A stretch of 64,000 nucleotides of DNA from Streptomyces violens (GCF_000717745.1 NZ_JOBH01000016.1:62001-126000), one strand, 5' to 3'. Positions 45,081-53,913 are shown, counted from the stretch's first letter. Notes: generated from the letters alone by a model not told the origin. Translations and numbers: made by a program.

Positions 45081-46658
45081 TCAGTCGGTCGGATCGCAGG
45101 TGAGGCGGAAGTGCGTGAAGAGTGCGGCGCCGGGGTGGGCCGCGTCGGTGGGGGCCGTGGCGAAGAGGCCCAGCAGGGCGCCGACCCAGCGCCAGGGCGT
45201 GGCGGCGAAGACCTGCCCGTACGGCGTCCAGCCGTCCCCGGTGTCGGCGGCGAAGCGGCAGCGGGCACCGGGGCCGACGGCGATCCGCAGCCGGGCCCGG
45301 CCGTCCGGCGCGAGCCAGGGATGCGCGGCGTCCCGCTCGCCCTCGGCCACGGCCTCCGCGAACCGGTGGACCAGCAGTACGGTGCCGTCCGCCGCGCGCT
45401 CCAGCCCTATCCAACTGAAGGCATCGCCGAGCACGGTGAGCCCGGCCTTGGCGCCCGGCTCCGTGCTCTCCAGCCGCAGTTCGACCTCGGCGGTGGCGGG
45501 GCGTGCGGGCAGCCGCTGGGTGAGGACGTGGGGCAGCCGGCGCAGGTCGTGTGCGTCGGGGGTGCGGACGCAGCTGAGCCGCAGCCCGTCGCCGCTGTGC
45601 GTGGGCGCCCAGCCGGCGGCAGGATTGGCGGTCCACTGCCACTGGTGGCCGAACCGCCCGCCGGGGAAGTCGTCGTCGGTGGCGGGCGCGGCGACCGGCT
45701 GCGGCGGCAGGGCGGGCTTGCGGTGCTCCCGTACCGGGCTGCCGTCCTCCCCCATGACCGGCCACCCCTCGGCGTCCCACCGCATCGGCTGCAGATGCAC
45801 GAGGCGTCCGTAAGCGCCCTGCTCCTGGAAGTGCAGGAACCAGTCCTCGCCGGCCTGGGTGCGCACCCAGCCGCCCTGGTGCGGGCCGTTGACGTCGGTG
45901 TCGCCCTGCGCGAGGACGACGCGCTCCTCGTACGGGCCGAAGAAGTCGCGCGAGCGGAAGGCGCCCTGCCAGCCGGTCGCCACTCCCCCGGCGGGCGCGA
46001 AGATCCAGTACCAGCCGTTGTGCCGGTACAGCTTGGGGCCTTCGAGGGTGAACCAGCCGGGGATGTGGTCCGCGTCGACGAGGGTGGTGCCGTCGTCGAG
46101 CAGGTCGGTGGCGTCGGTCCGCATCCGGTGGCCGGTGAACCGGTTCTTGATGCCGGAGCGGGATTTCGCCCAGGCGTGTACGAGGTAGGCGTCGCCGGTC
46201 TCCGTGTCCCACAGCGGGCAGGGGTCGATGAGGCCCTTGCCCGCCTTGAGGAGGTGCGGCCGGGTCCATGGTCCGCGTACGTTCTCGGCGTTGACCTGGT
46301 AGATGCCGTGGTCGGGGTCGCCCCAGAAGATCCAGAAGCGGCCGTCGTGGTGCCGGATCGAGGGGGCCCACACGCCGCAGTCGTGGCGCGGTGCGGCGAA
46401 GGCCGCGGCCGGTTCGAGGCGGTCCAGCGCGTGGCCGATCAGGGTCCAGTTGACCAGGTCGCGGGAGTGCAGCAGCGGCAGTCCCGGGACGCGGCCGAAG
46501 CTGGAGGCGGTGAGGTAGTAGTCGTCGCCAACGCGGACGAGGTCGGGGTCGGACCAGTCGGCGGCGAGGACGGGGTTGCGGTAGGTGCCGTCGCCGCGGT
46601 CGGCGGAGAAGCGGGCGGCGCCAGTGGGCCGGTCGGCGGTCGTGCCGTCACCCATCAT
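45081..46658 (-). CDS. GH43 glycoside hydrolase with C-terminal beta-sandwich
   Basis: The protein has 525 residues and no signal peptide. Residues 20-300 are the GH43 propeller: YRNPVLAADWSDPDLVRVGD (base Asp), VWAPSIRHHDG, GLIDPCPLWD (pKa Asp) and FTLEGPKLYR (acid Glu). Residues 320-525 form a concanavalin-like GH43_C2 domain ending at FTHFRLTCDPTD. It resembles beta-xylosidase/alpha-arabinofuranosidase or exo-galacturonan-like GH43 subfamilies. Intracellular location means it finishes imported oligosaccharides. It starts within the DUF6807 stop (ATGA). Confidence 0.88.
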   Translation of the reverse strand: MMGDGTTADRPTGAARFSADRGDGTYRNPVLAADWSDPDLVRVGDDYYLTASSFGRVPGLPLLHSRDLVNWTLIGHALDRLEPAAAFAAPRHDCGVWAPSIRHHDGRFWIFWGDPDHGIYQVNAENVRGPWTRPHLLKAGKGLIDPCPLWDTETGDAYLVHAWAKSRSGIKNRFTGHRMRTDATDLLDDGTTLVDADHIPGWFTLEGPKLYRHNGWYWIFAPAGGVATGWQGAFRSRDFFGPYEERVVLAQGDTDVNGPHQGGWVRTQAGEDWFLHFQEQGAYGRLVHLQPMRWDAEGWPVMGEDGSPVREHRKPALPPQPVAAPATDDDFPGGRFGHQWQWTANPAAGWAPTHSGDGLRLSCVRTPDAHDLRRLPHVLTQRLPARPATAEVELRLESTEPGAKAGLTVLGDAFSWIGLERAADGTVLLVHRFAEAVAEGERDAAHPWLAPDGRARLRIAVGPGARCRFAADTGDGWTPYGQVFAATPWRWVGALLGLFATAPTDAAHPGAALFTHFRLTCDPTD

Positions 46659-47509
46659 GCCGTCACCGCCTTTCTGGCCAGCACCGCGGCCTCGTCGCGG
46701 TGCAGCCGGCCGTCGGCGACCACGGTGACGATCCGGCGGACGACGGTGTCGCCCGGGGCGATCGCCAACCGCTCCCCGTGGGCCAGCGAGGAGCCGACAC
46801 CCGGGTAGTCGGCGGTGCGCACGAACCAGGGGTCGTGGCGGGTCGCTCCGGTCGCACCGGCGAAGACCAGCGTCCAGTCCCCGCCGGCGAGCGCCAGCCA
46901 GTCGGCGCGGCTCTCGTGCACGGCGGCCTCCCCTTCGGCGTCGGCGGTGTACACCTCGGGCACCTCGGCCGCCTTGGGCGCGCGCCAGAAGAAGCCGCCG
47001 TACGCGGCGCCGGGGCGGCCGTTGGTCGCGGGGCTGCCCAGGGACAGCGGGCCGGGGGTGGTGTTGGTCAGTGAGAAGGTGAAGTCCAACGCCCAGGCTG
47101 TATAGGTCAGTTCGGTGGTCGCGACGGTGCGGCGCTCGCGCAGCAGCTCGTGCTCGCCCGCGCTCCAGCTCAGCTCCTGCACGAAGCCGTCCGGGTCGCA
47201 CAGGTTGAAGCCGGTGTGGCGTTGCACCCCGTGGTTGTCGAGCGCGGTCGGGCCCCGGTCGCGTACATACGTCCGGCCGCCCCAGAAGTTGTGCCCCGCC
47301 ACGTCCGGGACCGCGACACCCACGCCGAGGTGGTGCGGGTGGTCGGCGGGCATCAGCGCGGTGACGGGCGTGCCGCGCAGGGTGGTCACGGGGTGCAGAT
47401 AGGGGCGCGGGGCGAGCCGGGCGGGGAGGCCGGGCCGGTAGGCGTACCGGGCGACGGGCCGGCCCGCGCAGCACAGGGCCAGCGTCGGAGTGTGGTCGGT
47501 GGCGGTCAT
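46655..47509 (-). CDS. DUF6807 (PmoA-like) protein of unknown activity
   Basis: The 284-residue cytoplasmic protein matches the DUF6807 group often labelled PmoA although not a methane monooxygenase. Visible blocks are PADHPHHLGVGVAVPDV, NFWGGRTYV, GGFFWRAPKA and HDPWFVRTADYPGVG; the beta-sandwich is reminiscent of aldose-epimerase/GH-associated folds. It commonly sits beside Gfo/Idh oxidoreductases and here overlaps that gene by ATGA. It may handle an oxidised sugar intermediate; no catalytic assignment can be made. Confidence 0.8.
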   Translation of the reverse strand: MTATDHTPTLALCCAGRPVARYAYRPGLPARLAPRPYLHPVTTLRGTPVTALMPADHPHHLGVGVAVPDVAGHNFWGGRTYVRDRGPTALDNHGVQRHTGFNLCDPDGFVQELSWSAGEHELLRERRTVATTELTYTAWALDFTFSLTNTTPGPLSLGSPATNGRPGAAYGGFFWRAPKAAEVPEVYTADAEGEAAVHESRADWLALAGGDWTLVFAGATGATRHDPWFVRTADYPGVGSSLAHGERLAIAPGDTVVRRIVTVVADGRLHRDEAAVLARKAVTA

Positions 47510-48681
47510 CGGGAGCGCGCCTCCTCCGGGAGCGCCCACGCGGCGCCCAGTTCGGAATAGAGGGACAGGGTGTCGGCAGCGGCGGTGACGAGGCCGTCGA
47601 TGCCGGGGACGACGCGGCGGAGGGCGCTCCCGCCGGCCGTCGTCGCGGTGTGCCAGGCGTCCGGCGGCAGTGCCACCGGGTCCGGGGCGCTGCGGATCGC
47701 TTCGAGTACTCGCATGAAGGCGCCGGTGGCGGCGGGCGGTACGCGCAGTGGCGTGCCGCGGCTGAGGTGGTCGGCCAGGTTCTCCAGCAGGTCGGTGCGG
47801 CCGTGCACGGTCTCCTCGGGGCCGTGGCCCGTGCGCTGTACCAGGACGCGGTCCTGCTTGTACCAGAAGGTGATCCGGCCGTGGGTGCCGTGCACGACGA
47901 CGTACGGTTCGGCGGCGGTCTCGGCGCACAGGGTGGCGGCGACCGTGACGCGGCTGCCGTGTGCGGTGGTGACGCGGACGCAGGAGGTGTCGTCGGATTC
48001 GATGGCGTGGGCGCGGAAGAGCTCGGTCTCCACCTCCGCGACGTCCTCGGCGGCGATGCTGCCGTCCAGTGCGAGGGCGGTGGCGACGGCGTGGGCGAGC
48101 GGGTTGGTGAGTACGCCGTCGAGGACGTCGGTGCCGTGCAGTCTGCGGCGCCCGGCCCAGGGCGCGCGGCGGAAGTACGCCGCGTCGCGCACCCAGGCCC
48201 CGGCCGCGCCGATCCCGGTCGGTTCGCCGATCGCGCCCTCGCGCACCAGGTCACGGATGGCCGGGACGGCGTGCGAGCCGAGCGACTGGAAGCCGATGTT
48301 GCAGGCCACGCCGGCCGCCGCGATGCCATCGGCCATCCGCCGGTACTCGGCGAAGGAGGGCGCCGGCGGCTTCTCGACGAGCAGGTGGACGCCGCGCCGG
48401 GCGGCGGTCAGCGCGAGGTCGGCATGGGTGGGGATGGGCGTACAGAGGACGGCGATGCGGGCGTCGGTGACGGCGAGCAGGGTTTCGAAGTCGTCCGACT
48501 GGGCGACGGAGCCGAAGCCGTCCAGCTCGGCGGCGGTCAACGGGGTCAGATCGCAGACGCCCGCGAGGCGGACGCGCCCCTGCCCGGCCAGCCGGCGGAT
48601 GTTGGCGAGGTGCCAGCGGCCGTGGCCGCGTGCGCCCACCAGGACGACCGGCAGCGGTGCTTCCGTACCGGCGCGGCTCAT
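47506..48681 (-). CDS. Gfo/Idh/MocA-family NAD(P) oxidoreductase
   Basis: The 391-residue enzyme has a Rossmann start (PVVLVGARGHGRWHLANIRR), the EKP motif LVEKPPAPS and the C-terminal alpha/beta substrate domain. Its relatives oxidise or reduce sugars and inositols. In this pectin operon it might oxidise a pentose or uronate, or act with the DUF6807 protein; candidate substrates include L-arabinose and D-galacturonate. Starts inside the permease stop (ATGA). Confidence 0.9.
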   Translation of the reverse strand: MSRAGTEAPLPVVLVGARGHGRWHLANIRRLAGQGRVRLAGVCDLTPLTAAELDGFGSVAQSDDFETLLAVTDARIAVLCTPIPTHADLALTAARRGVHLLVEKPPAPSFAEYRRMADGIAAAGVACNIGFQSLGSHAVPAIRDLVREGAIGEPTGIGAAGAWVRDAAYFRRAPWAGRRRLHGTDVLDGVLTNPLAHAVATALALDGSIAAEDVAEVETELFRAHAIESDDTSCVRVTTAHGSRVTVAATLCAETAAEPYVVVHGTHGRITFWYKQDRVLVQRTGHGPEETVHGRTDLLENLADHLSRGTPLRVPPAATGAFMRVLEAIRSAPDPVALPPDAWHTATTAGGSALRRVVPGIDGLVTAAADTLSLYSELGAAWALPEEARSR

Positions 48682-49526
48682 CCCTTCACCGCCCCCGCGC
48701 TGAAGCCGGTGATCAGCCACTTCTGGATGTACGCGAAGACGATCACGACGGGTACGGCCGCGATGACGCCGCCGGCCGCCAGCGCGCCGAGGTCGACGCT
48801 GTCCGCGCCCATCAGGGTGTTCAGGCCGACGGGGATGGTCTGCTTCTCCTGGTTGCTGAGGAACATCAGCGCGAAGAGGAAGTGGTTCCAGGCGTGCACG
48901 AAGGCGAACGAGCCGACGGCGACCAGGCCGGGGCGCAGCAGTGGCAGCACGATCGTGCGGAAGGCCCGGAAGCGGTCGCAGCCGTCGACCCAGGCGGCCT
49001 CCTCCAGGGAGTACGGCACGTTTCTGATGAAGCCGCTGATCAGGATCATCGACAGCGGTAGCTGGAAGACGGTCTCGGCGATGATGACACTGCCCAGCGA
49101 GTTGATCATCCGGAGCTCGGCGAAGATCTGGAACAGCGGCACCAGCAGCAGCGCCCCGGGCACGAACTGGGAGCACAGCAGGCCCAGCATGAAGCCCTTC
49201 TTCGCGCGGAAGTCGAAGCGGGCGAGCGCATAGCCGCCGGCCAGCGCGACGACCGTGGTGAGCACCAGGGTGGCCACGGCGGTGAGCACGCTGTTCTGGA
49301 AGTACGTCGCGAAGCTGCGCTCGGTCCACACCTTCGCGAAGTGCTCGAAGGTGATCGGCCAGGGCACCAGCGAGGTGGAGCCGGCCGGGCGGAGCGCGAA
49401 GAGCAGGATCCAGTAGAAGGGGACGAGTGTGAAGAGGAGGTAGAGCGCGAGCGGGAGGTGGGTCTGCCAGCGCGGGGCCTGGTCCCAGGCGCGGCGGCGC
49501 TTGACGGTCAGCTGCGTGGTACTCAC
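48678..49526 (-). CDS. Pectin-operon CUT1 permease, MalG type
   Basis: The 282-residue inner-membrane protein starts at GTG 49526 overlapping the MalF-type stop (GTGA). The EAA loop EEAAWVDGCDRFRAFRTIVLP contacts the ATPase; about six helices. It forms the import channel with the upstream permease and the lipoprotein at 41673-43025; the ATPase is not encoded here. Confidence 0.92.
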   Translation of the reverse strand: MSTTQLTVKRRRAWDQAPRWQTHLPLALYLLFTLVPFYWILLFALRPAGSTSLVPWPITFEHFAKVWTERSFATYFQNSVLTAVATLVLTTVVALAGGYALARFDFRAKKGFMLGLLCSQFVPGALLLVPLFQIFAELRMINSLGSVIIAETVFQLPLSMILISGFIRNVPYSLEEAAWVDGCDRFRAFRTIVLPLLRPGLVAVGSFAFVHAWNHFLFALMFLSNQEKQTIPVGLNTLMGADSVDLGALAAGGVIAAVPVVIVFAYIQKWLITGFSAGAVKG

Positions 49527-50461
49527 TTGTCGCCTCCTCCGAACTTGCTCAGCCGCAGATAGACCATCGAGCAGCAGAGCAGGATGACGAACGCGACGGT
49601 GGTCAGCGCGGACGCGTAGCCGAAGTTGTGGGCGTCGACGGAGGTGTTGGCGATGTAGAGCGGCAGGGTGGTGGTCTCGCCCGCGGGCCCGCCGCCGGTC
49701 AGGGTGTAGAGCAGGTCGACGTTGTTGAACTCCCACACCGCGCGCAGCAGTGTGGAGAGGATGATGGCGTCCTTCAGGTGCGGCAGTGTGATGTGGAAGA
49801 ACTGCCGGAACCTGCTCGCGCCGTCCACCTCGGCCGCCTCGTACAGGTCCTTGGAGACGGACTGCAGGTCGGCGAGGATGAGGATGGCGAAGAAGGGCAC
49901 CCCGCGCCAGAGGTCGGCGACGACCACGGCGGGGAAGACGGTGGCGGTGTCGGAGAGCCAGGAGGTGCCGTACTCCCCGATGCCCGCGTCGGCGAGGTAA
50001 CGGCTCAGCCCGGTCTGGGAGTTGTAGAGCAGTACCCAGATCGCGGAGGTGAGGACGCCGGAGACGGCCCACGGCGAGAAGACCAGCGCGCGGGCGAGCG
50101 CCCGGCCCGCGAAGGTCTGGTTGACGATGAGGGCGAGTGCCAGCCCGAACAGCAGCTGCAGCCCGACCTCGACGACGACCCACTTGAGGCTGAAGGTCAG
50201 CGTGCCCCAGAACTGCGGGTCGCTGGTGAAGATCTCGGTGAAGTTGTCCAGCCCGGCGAAGCCGTTCCGCCAGGGCTTGGTGGGGTTGTCGTGCTGCAGC
50301 GCGGTCCAGAAGACGCTGAGCACGGGGTAGGCGATGAAGCCCAGCATCAGCAGCCCGGCGGGCGCGATCAGCAGGTACGGCAGCCGGCGCGGGTGCGCTC
50401 CGGTGCCGCGGCGGGGTCTGGTTCTGGGCGGTGATTCGGCCACGGCTGCGGCTTGGGCCAT
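49523..50461 (-). CDS. Pectin-operon CUT1 permease, MalF type
   Basis: The 312-residue membrane protein has an EAA loop (YEAAEVDGASRFRQFFHITLP), with helix 1 at LPYLLIAPAGLLMLGFIAYPVL. It is separated from the dehydratase gene by 89 bp that contain a hairpin, so it may also be the first gene of a sub-transcript. Confidence 0.92.
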   Translation of the reverse strand: MAQAAAVAESPPRTRPRRGTGAHPRRLPYLLIAPAGLLMLGFIAYPVLSVFWTALQHDNPTKPWRNGFAGLDNFTEIFTSDPQFWGTLTFSLKWVVVEVGLQLLFGLALALIVNQTFAGRALARALVFSPWAVSGVLTSAIWVLLYNSQTGLSRYLADAGIGEYGTSWLSDTATVFPAVVVADLWRGVPFFAILILADLQSVSKDLYEAAEVDGASRFRQFFHITLPHLKDAIILSTLLRAVWEFNNVDLLYTLTGGGPAGETTTLPLYIANTSVDAHNFGYASALTTVAFVILLCCSMVYLRLSKFGGGDK

Positions 50462-50497
50462 GACTCTTCTCCGTTCTCGGGAACGTGCGAGGGCCGG

Positions 50498-50519
50498 CGT
50501 ACGGTCGTCCTGCCGTACG
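50498..50519 (-). other. Hairpin between the dehydratase and the ABC permease genes
   Basis: CGTACGG and CCGTACG form 7-bp arms across an 8-base loop in the only sizeable gap of the upper pectin operon. It may partly terminate transcription, stabilise a processed mRNA or mark an internal promoter region. Confidence 0.5.
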
Positions 50520-50550
50520 GACGGTGCGTGGCGGAGCCGGAAGAGGGGGC

Positions 50551-52269
50551 TCAGCCCGCGTACGGGTCCGGGACCTTGCCGGGCCGCGCGAGGAAGGCGA
50601 AGTCGCAGCCGGTGTCGGCCTGGGTGATCTGCTCGGCGTAGAGCGCGCCGTAGCCGCGCTCGTACCGCTCGGGCGGCGGGGTCCAGGCGGCGCGGCGGCG
50701 CGCCAGCTCCGCGTCCGGCACGTCGAGCCGCAGCGTGCGCGCCGCGACGTCGAGGGTGATCGGGTCGCCGGTGCGTACCAGGGCGAGCGGTCCGCCGACG
50801 TAGGACTCGGGGGCGATGTGGAGCACGCATGTGCCGTAACTGGTGCCGCTCATCCGGGCGTCGGAGATCCGCACCATGTCGCGCACGCCCTGCTTGAGCA
50901 GGTGGTCAGGGATCGGCAGCATGCCGTACTCGGGCATGCCCGGGCCGCCCTTGGGCCCGGCGTTGCGCAGCACGAGTACATGCTCTGCGGTGATGCCGAG
51001 CGCCGGGTCGTTGAGGGTTTGCTGCATCGTCCGGTAGTCGTCGAAGACGACCGCGGGACCGGTGTGCTGGAGCAGGTGCGGCTCGGCGGCGATGTGCTTG
51101 ATGACGGCGCCGTCGGGGCAGAGGTTGCCGCGCAGGACGGCGACGCCGCCCTCCTTCGCGACCGGGTTGTCCCGGGTGCGGATCACATCGTCGTTGTGCA
51201 CGGCGGCGTGCTCGATCTGGTCGCCGAACCGCCCGTTGACGGTGGGCCGGTCCAGGTGGAGCAGGTCGGTGATCCGGGAGAGAAAGCCCGGCAGGCCGCC
51301 CGCGAAGTGGAAGTCCTCCATGAGGTACGGGCCGCCGCCGGGGCGGACGTTGGCGAGCACCGGCACCGTGCGGGCGATCCGGTCGAAGTCGTCCAGCGTC
51401 AGCCGTACTCCCGCGCGTCCGGCCATCGCGATCAGATGGATCACGGCGTTGGTGGAGCCGCCGAGCCCGAGGACGGTGGTGACGGCGTCCTCGAAAGCCT
51501 CGGCCGTCAGCAGGTGCGACAGCCGTACGTCCCGGCGTACGCGGTCGACGATCCGCATCCCGGAGGCCGCGGCCATCCGGTCGTGCCCGGAGTCGACGGC
51601 CGGGATGCTCGACGCGCCCGGCACCGTCACGCCCAGCGCCTCTGCGGCGGCCGTCAGCGTGGACGCCGTCCCCATGGTCATGCAGTGCCCCGGCGAACGG
51701 GCCAGCCCGCTCTCCAGCTCGGCCATTTCGCAGTCGCCGATGAGGCCCGCGCGCTTGTCGTCCCAGTACTTCCACATGTCGGTGCCGGAGCCGAGGGTCT
51801 CGCCGCGCCAGTGGCCCGGCAGCATCGGCCCGGCGGGCACGAAGACGGCGGGCAGGTCGACGGAGGCGGCGCCCATCAGCAGCGCGGGCGTGGACTTGTC
51901 GCAGCCGCCGAGCAGTACGGCCCCGTCCACCGGGTACGAGCGCAGCAGTTCCTCGGTCTCCATCGCCAGCATGTTGCGGTACAGCATCGGCGTCGGCTTC
52001 TGGAAGGTCTCGCTGAGCGTGGCGACGGGGAATTCGAGCGGGAAGCCGCCGGCCTGCCACACGCCGCGCTTGACGGCCTGCGCGCGGTCGCGCAGGTGGG
52101 AGTGGCAGGGGTTGATGTCGGACCAGGTGTTGAGGATGGCGATGACCGGCTTGCCGAGGTGTTCCTCGGGCAGATAGCCGAGCTGCCGGGTGCGGGCGCG
52201 GTGGCTGAAGGAGCGCAGCCCGTCCGTGCCGTACCACTGATGGCTTCTGAGCTCCTCCGGGCGTCTCAT
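50551..52269 (-). CDS. IlvD/Edd-family sugar-acid dehydratase, L-arabonate type
   Basis: The 572-residue [Fe-S] dehydratase shows TWSDINPCHSHLRD, GGCDKSTPALLMG and SPGHCMTMGTASTL with Cys55, Cys123 and Cys196. The 68- and 73-residue spacings equal those recalled for the [2Fe-2S] ligands of Rhizobium L-arabinonate dehydratase (59/127/200). It would dehydrate an aldonate to its 2-keto-3-deoxy acid. With the coupled DHDPS-family gene it fits oxidative L-arabinose catabolism from pectin side chains; D-galactonate or D-xylonate remain possible. It is not the valine-pathway IlvD, given the context. Confidence 0.86.
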   Translation of the reverse strand: MRRPEELRSHQWYGTDGLRSFSHRARTRQLGYLPEEHLGKPVIAILNTWSDINPCHSHLRDRAQAVKRGVWQAGGFPLEFPVATLSETFQKPTPMLYRNMLAMETEELLRSYPVDGAVLLGGCDKSTPALLMGAASVDLPAVFVPAGPMLPGHWRGETLGSGTDMWKYWDDKRAGLIGDCEMAELESGLARSPGHCMTMGTASTLTAAAEALGVTVPGASSIPAVDSGHDRMAAASGMRIVDRVRRDVRLSHLLTAEAFEDAVTTVLGLGGSTNAVIHLIAMAGRAGVRLTLDDFDRIARTVPVLANVRPGGGPYLMEDFHFAGGLPGFLSRITDLLHLDRPTVNGRFGDQIEHAAVHNDDVIRTRDNPVAKEGGVAVLRGNLCPDGAVIKHIAAEPHLLQHTGPAVVFDDYRTMQQTLNDPALGITAEHVLVLRNAGPKGGPGMPEYGMLPIPDHLLKQGVRDMVRISDARMSGTSYGTCVLHIAPESYVGGPLALVRTGDPITLDVAARTLRLDVPDAELARRRAAWTPPPERYERGYGALYAEQITQADTGCDFAFLARPGKVPDPYAG

Positions 52270-53177
52270 ACGGGCCACCCGGCGGCTATGGCGGCGACCT
52301 CGGCGCGCGCGTCCGCGGGCAACGGCCTGCTCGGCGGGCGGACGTCGCGGCGGCACAGGCCGAGCGAGGCCAGCGCCTCCTTGACCACGGTGACGTTGTC
52401 GGCGGAGCCGTTCGCGCCGCGCAGCTCCTCGAAGCGGCGGATCTGCTCCCAGACCTTCATGGCGGCCGGGTAGTCGCCGGCCCTGAGCGCTTCGAGCATG
52501 TTCAGCGAGACGGCCGGGGCGACGTTGACGAGCCCGGACGTGAAGCCGGTCGCGCCGGCCGAGAAGTACGAGGGCGCGTACGGCTCGGCGAGGCCGGCGA
52601 TCCACACGAAGCGGTCCAGCCCGGCGTCCCGCGCGAAGGCGGCGAAGTGTGCCGCGTCCGGGACGGCGTACTTCACGCCGATGACGTTGGGGCAGGCGTC
52701 GGCGAGTTCGGCGAGCCGGTGGCCGCTCAGCGCGGCATTGCGGAGGTACGGGACGACACCCAGCTCGGGCACGGCCTCGGCGATCGCGCGGTGGTAGTCG
52801 ACCCAGCCGCCCGCCGAGACGTAGGGGTGCACGGGCTGATGCACCATCACCAGCTGTGCACCGCACTCGCGGGCGTGCCGCGCGGAGGCGACGGCGGTCG
52901 GCACGTCGTGGCCGATCCCGGCCAGGACCGTGGCCCGGTCCCCCGCCTCCTCGATGGTCAGCTCGGTGACGGCGCGCCGCTCATCGGGGGTCAGGGCGTA
53001 GAACTCGCCGGTGTTGCCGTTGGGCGTCAGCGTCCGTACGCCACCGTCGAGCAGTCGGCGGAGCACCGTGCGGTGGGCATCGGTGTCGAGGGCGCCCTTG
53101 GCGTCGAACGGGGTGACCGGGATGGCCACGACGTCGGCGAGTGCCGCCCGGTGGGTCTCGTATGCGGCGGCTGTCAT
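52266..53177 (-). CDS. DHDPS/NAL-family lyase or dehydratase
   Basis: The 303-residue TIM-barrel class I enzyme has GNTGEFYALT, the conserved Tyr144 (VVPYLRN) and Schiff-base Lys169 (IGVKYAVPD). Relatives acting on sugar acids include 2-keto-3-deoxy-L-arabonate dehydratase and 5-keto-4-deoxyglucarate dehydratase, both making alpha-ketoglutarate semialdehyde. Coupling (ATGA) with the IlvD/Edd gene supports one of these over lysine biosynthesis. Specificity is inferred. Confidence 0.86.
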   Translation of the reverse strand: MTAAAYETHRAALADVVAIPVTPFDAKGALDTDAHRTVLRRLLDGGVRTLTPNGNTGEFYALTPDERRAVTELTIEEAGDRATVLAGIGHDVPTAVASARHARECGAQLVMVHQPVHPYVSAGGWVDYHRAIAEAVPELGVVPYLRNAALSGHRLAELADACPNVIGVKYAVPDAAHFAAFARDAGLDRFVWIAGLAEPYAPSYFSAGATGFTSGLVNVAPAVSLNMLEALRAGDYPAAMKVWEQIRRFEELRGANGSADNVTVVKEALASLGLCRRDVRPPSRPLPADARAEVAAIAAGWPV

Positions 53178-53893
53178 GCCTGCGCTCCTTCTCCGGCGGG
53201 GACCTGTCCGTTGGGTTCCTCGTCCGTGGCGGGGAAGGCCCGGGCGACGAACGAGGCGATGTGGTCGTGCACCGCGCGGGCCGCGCCGTCGGCGTCACCG
53301 GCGGTGACCAGTCGGAGGATCTCCTCGTGCTCGGCGGCCTCGCGCTCCCAGGACGGCACGGCCGCCCAGGCGACGGTCGAGACGAGCGCGGCCTGGTCGC
53401 GGACCTCGTCGAGCATCCGGGACAGCAGCGGATTGCCGCACGGCAGGTACAGCGCGCGGTGGAAGTCGCGGTTGGCGAGCGACCGGTCCGCCGGGTCGGC
53501 GGCCTCGGCCGCCCGGGTCAGCGCCGTACGGGCGTCCTCGACGGAGGCGGCGCTGCGGACGGTACGGCGGACCGCCTCCGGCTCCAGCAGCAGCCGCACG
53601 TCGTAGACCTCGCGCGCCATGGCCGCGTCGACCATCCGCACGGTGACGCCCTTGTACTGGCTCATGACCACGAGGCCGGTACCGGCGAGGGTCTTCAGCG
53701 CCTCGCGCACGGGCGTCTTGGAGACCCCGTACTGGGCGGCGAGTTCGGCCTCGACCAGTGACTGGCCGGGGCTCAACTGCCCGGTGAGGATGCGGTGTTT
53801 GACCGCTTCCAGCACGTACTGCGTGCGGGAAGGGATCGGGGCGGGGGCGAAAGTCATGGCGGCCGCTCTCAGTTCTCGTATCTCGCGCATCAC
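53174..53893 (-). CDS. GntR-family FCD regulator of the pectin operon
   Basis: The protein has 239 residues from ATG 53893 (an ATG at 53857 is possible). The HTH block is SLVEAELAAQYGVSKTPVRE with ALKTLAGTGLV; the FCD domain shows NRDFHRALYLPCGNPLLSRML and EHEEILRLVTAGD. First gene of the pectin operon and coupled by ATGA to the DHDPS gene, it is probably an autorepressor relieved by a sugar acid made from pectin. A palindrome lies immediately upstream. Confidence 0.92.
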   Translation of the reverse strand: MMREIRELRAAAMTFAPAPIPSRTQYVLEAVKHRILTGQLSPGQSLVEAELAAQYGVSKTPVREALKTLAGTGLVVMSQYKGVTVRMVDAAMAREVYDVRLLLEPEAVRRTVRSAASVEDARTALTRAAEAADPADRSLANRDFHRALYLPCGNPLLSRMLDEVRDQAALVSTVAWAAVPSWEREAAEHEEILRLVTAGDADGAARAVHDHIASFVARAFPATDEEPNGQVPAGEGAQA

Positions 53894-53896
53894 GTC

Positions 53897-53913
53897 TCAT
53901 ATACGACGTATGA
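53897..53913. promoter_or_regulatory. Putative GntR operator before the pectin operon
   Basis: ATACG and CGTAT are perfect arms around A at 53901-53911, flanked by TCAT and GA to give a longer imperfect palindrome; TACGACG recurs directly at 53916. It lies at the 5' end of the gntR-headed operon. The 118 bp from 53914 to the PL3 stop hold no gene. Confidence 0.6.

Noticed and set aside
41715..46808. A 1697-codon plus-strand open frame
   Set aside because: It lies opposite the binding-protein, PL1-CE8 and GH43 genes and has a low-complexity Val/Gly/Arg composition typical of antisense frames in high-GC DNA.
46655..47509. Methane monooxygenase subunit (PmoA) label
   Set aside because: The protein is soluble and of DUF6807 type; the PmoA name in databases does not reflect membrane methane oxidation.
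52266..53177. Lysine-pathway dihydrodipicolinate synthase (DapA)
   Set aside because: Coupling to GntR and a sugar-acid dehydratase in a pectin operon points to sugar-acid catabolism.
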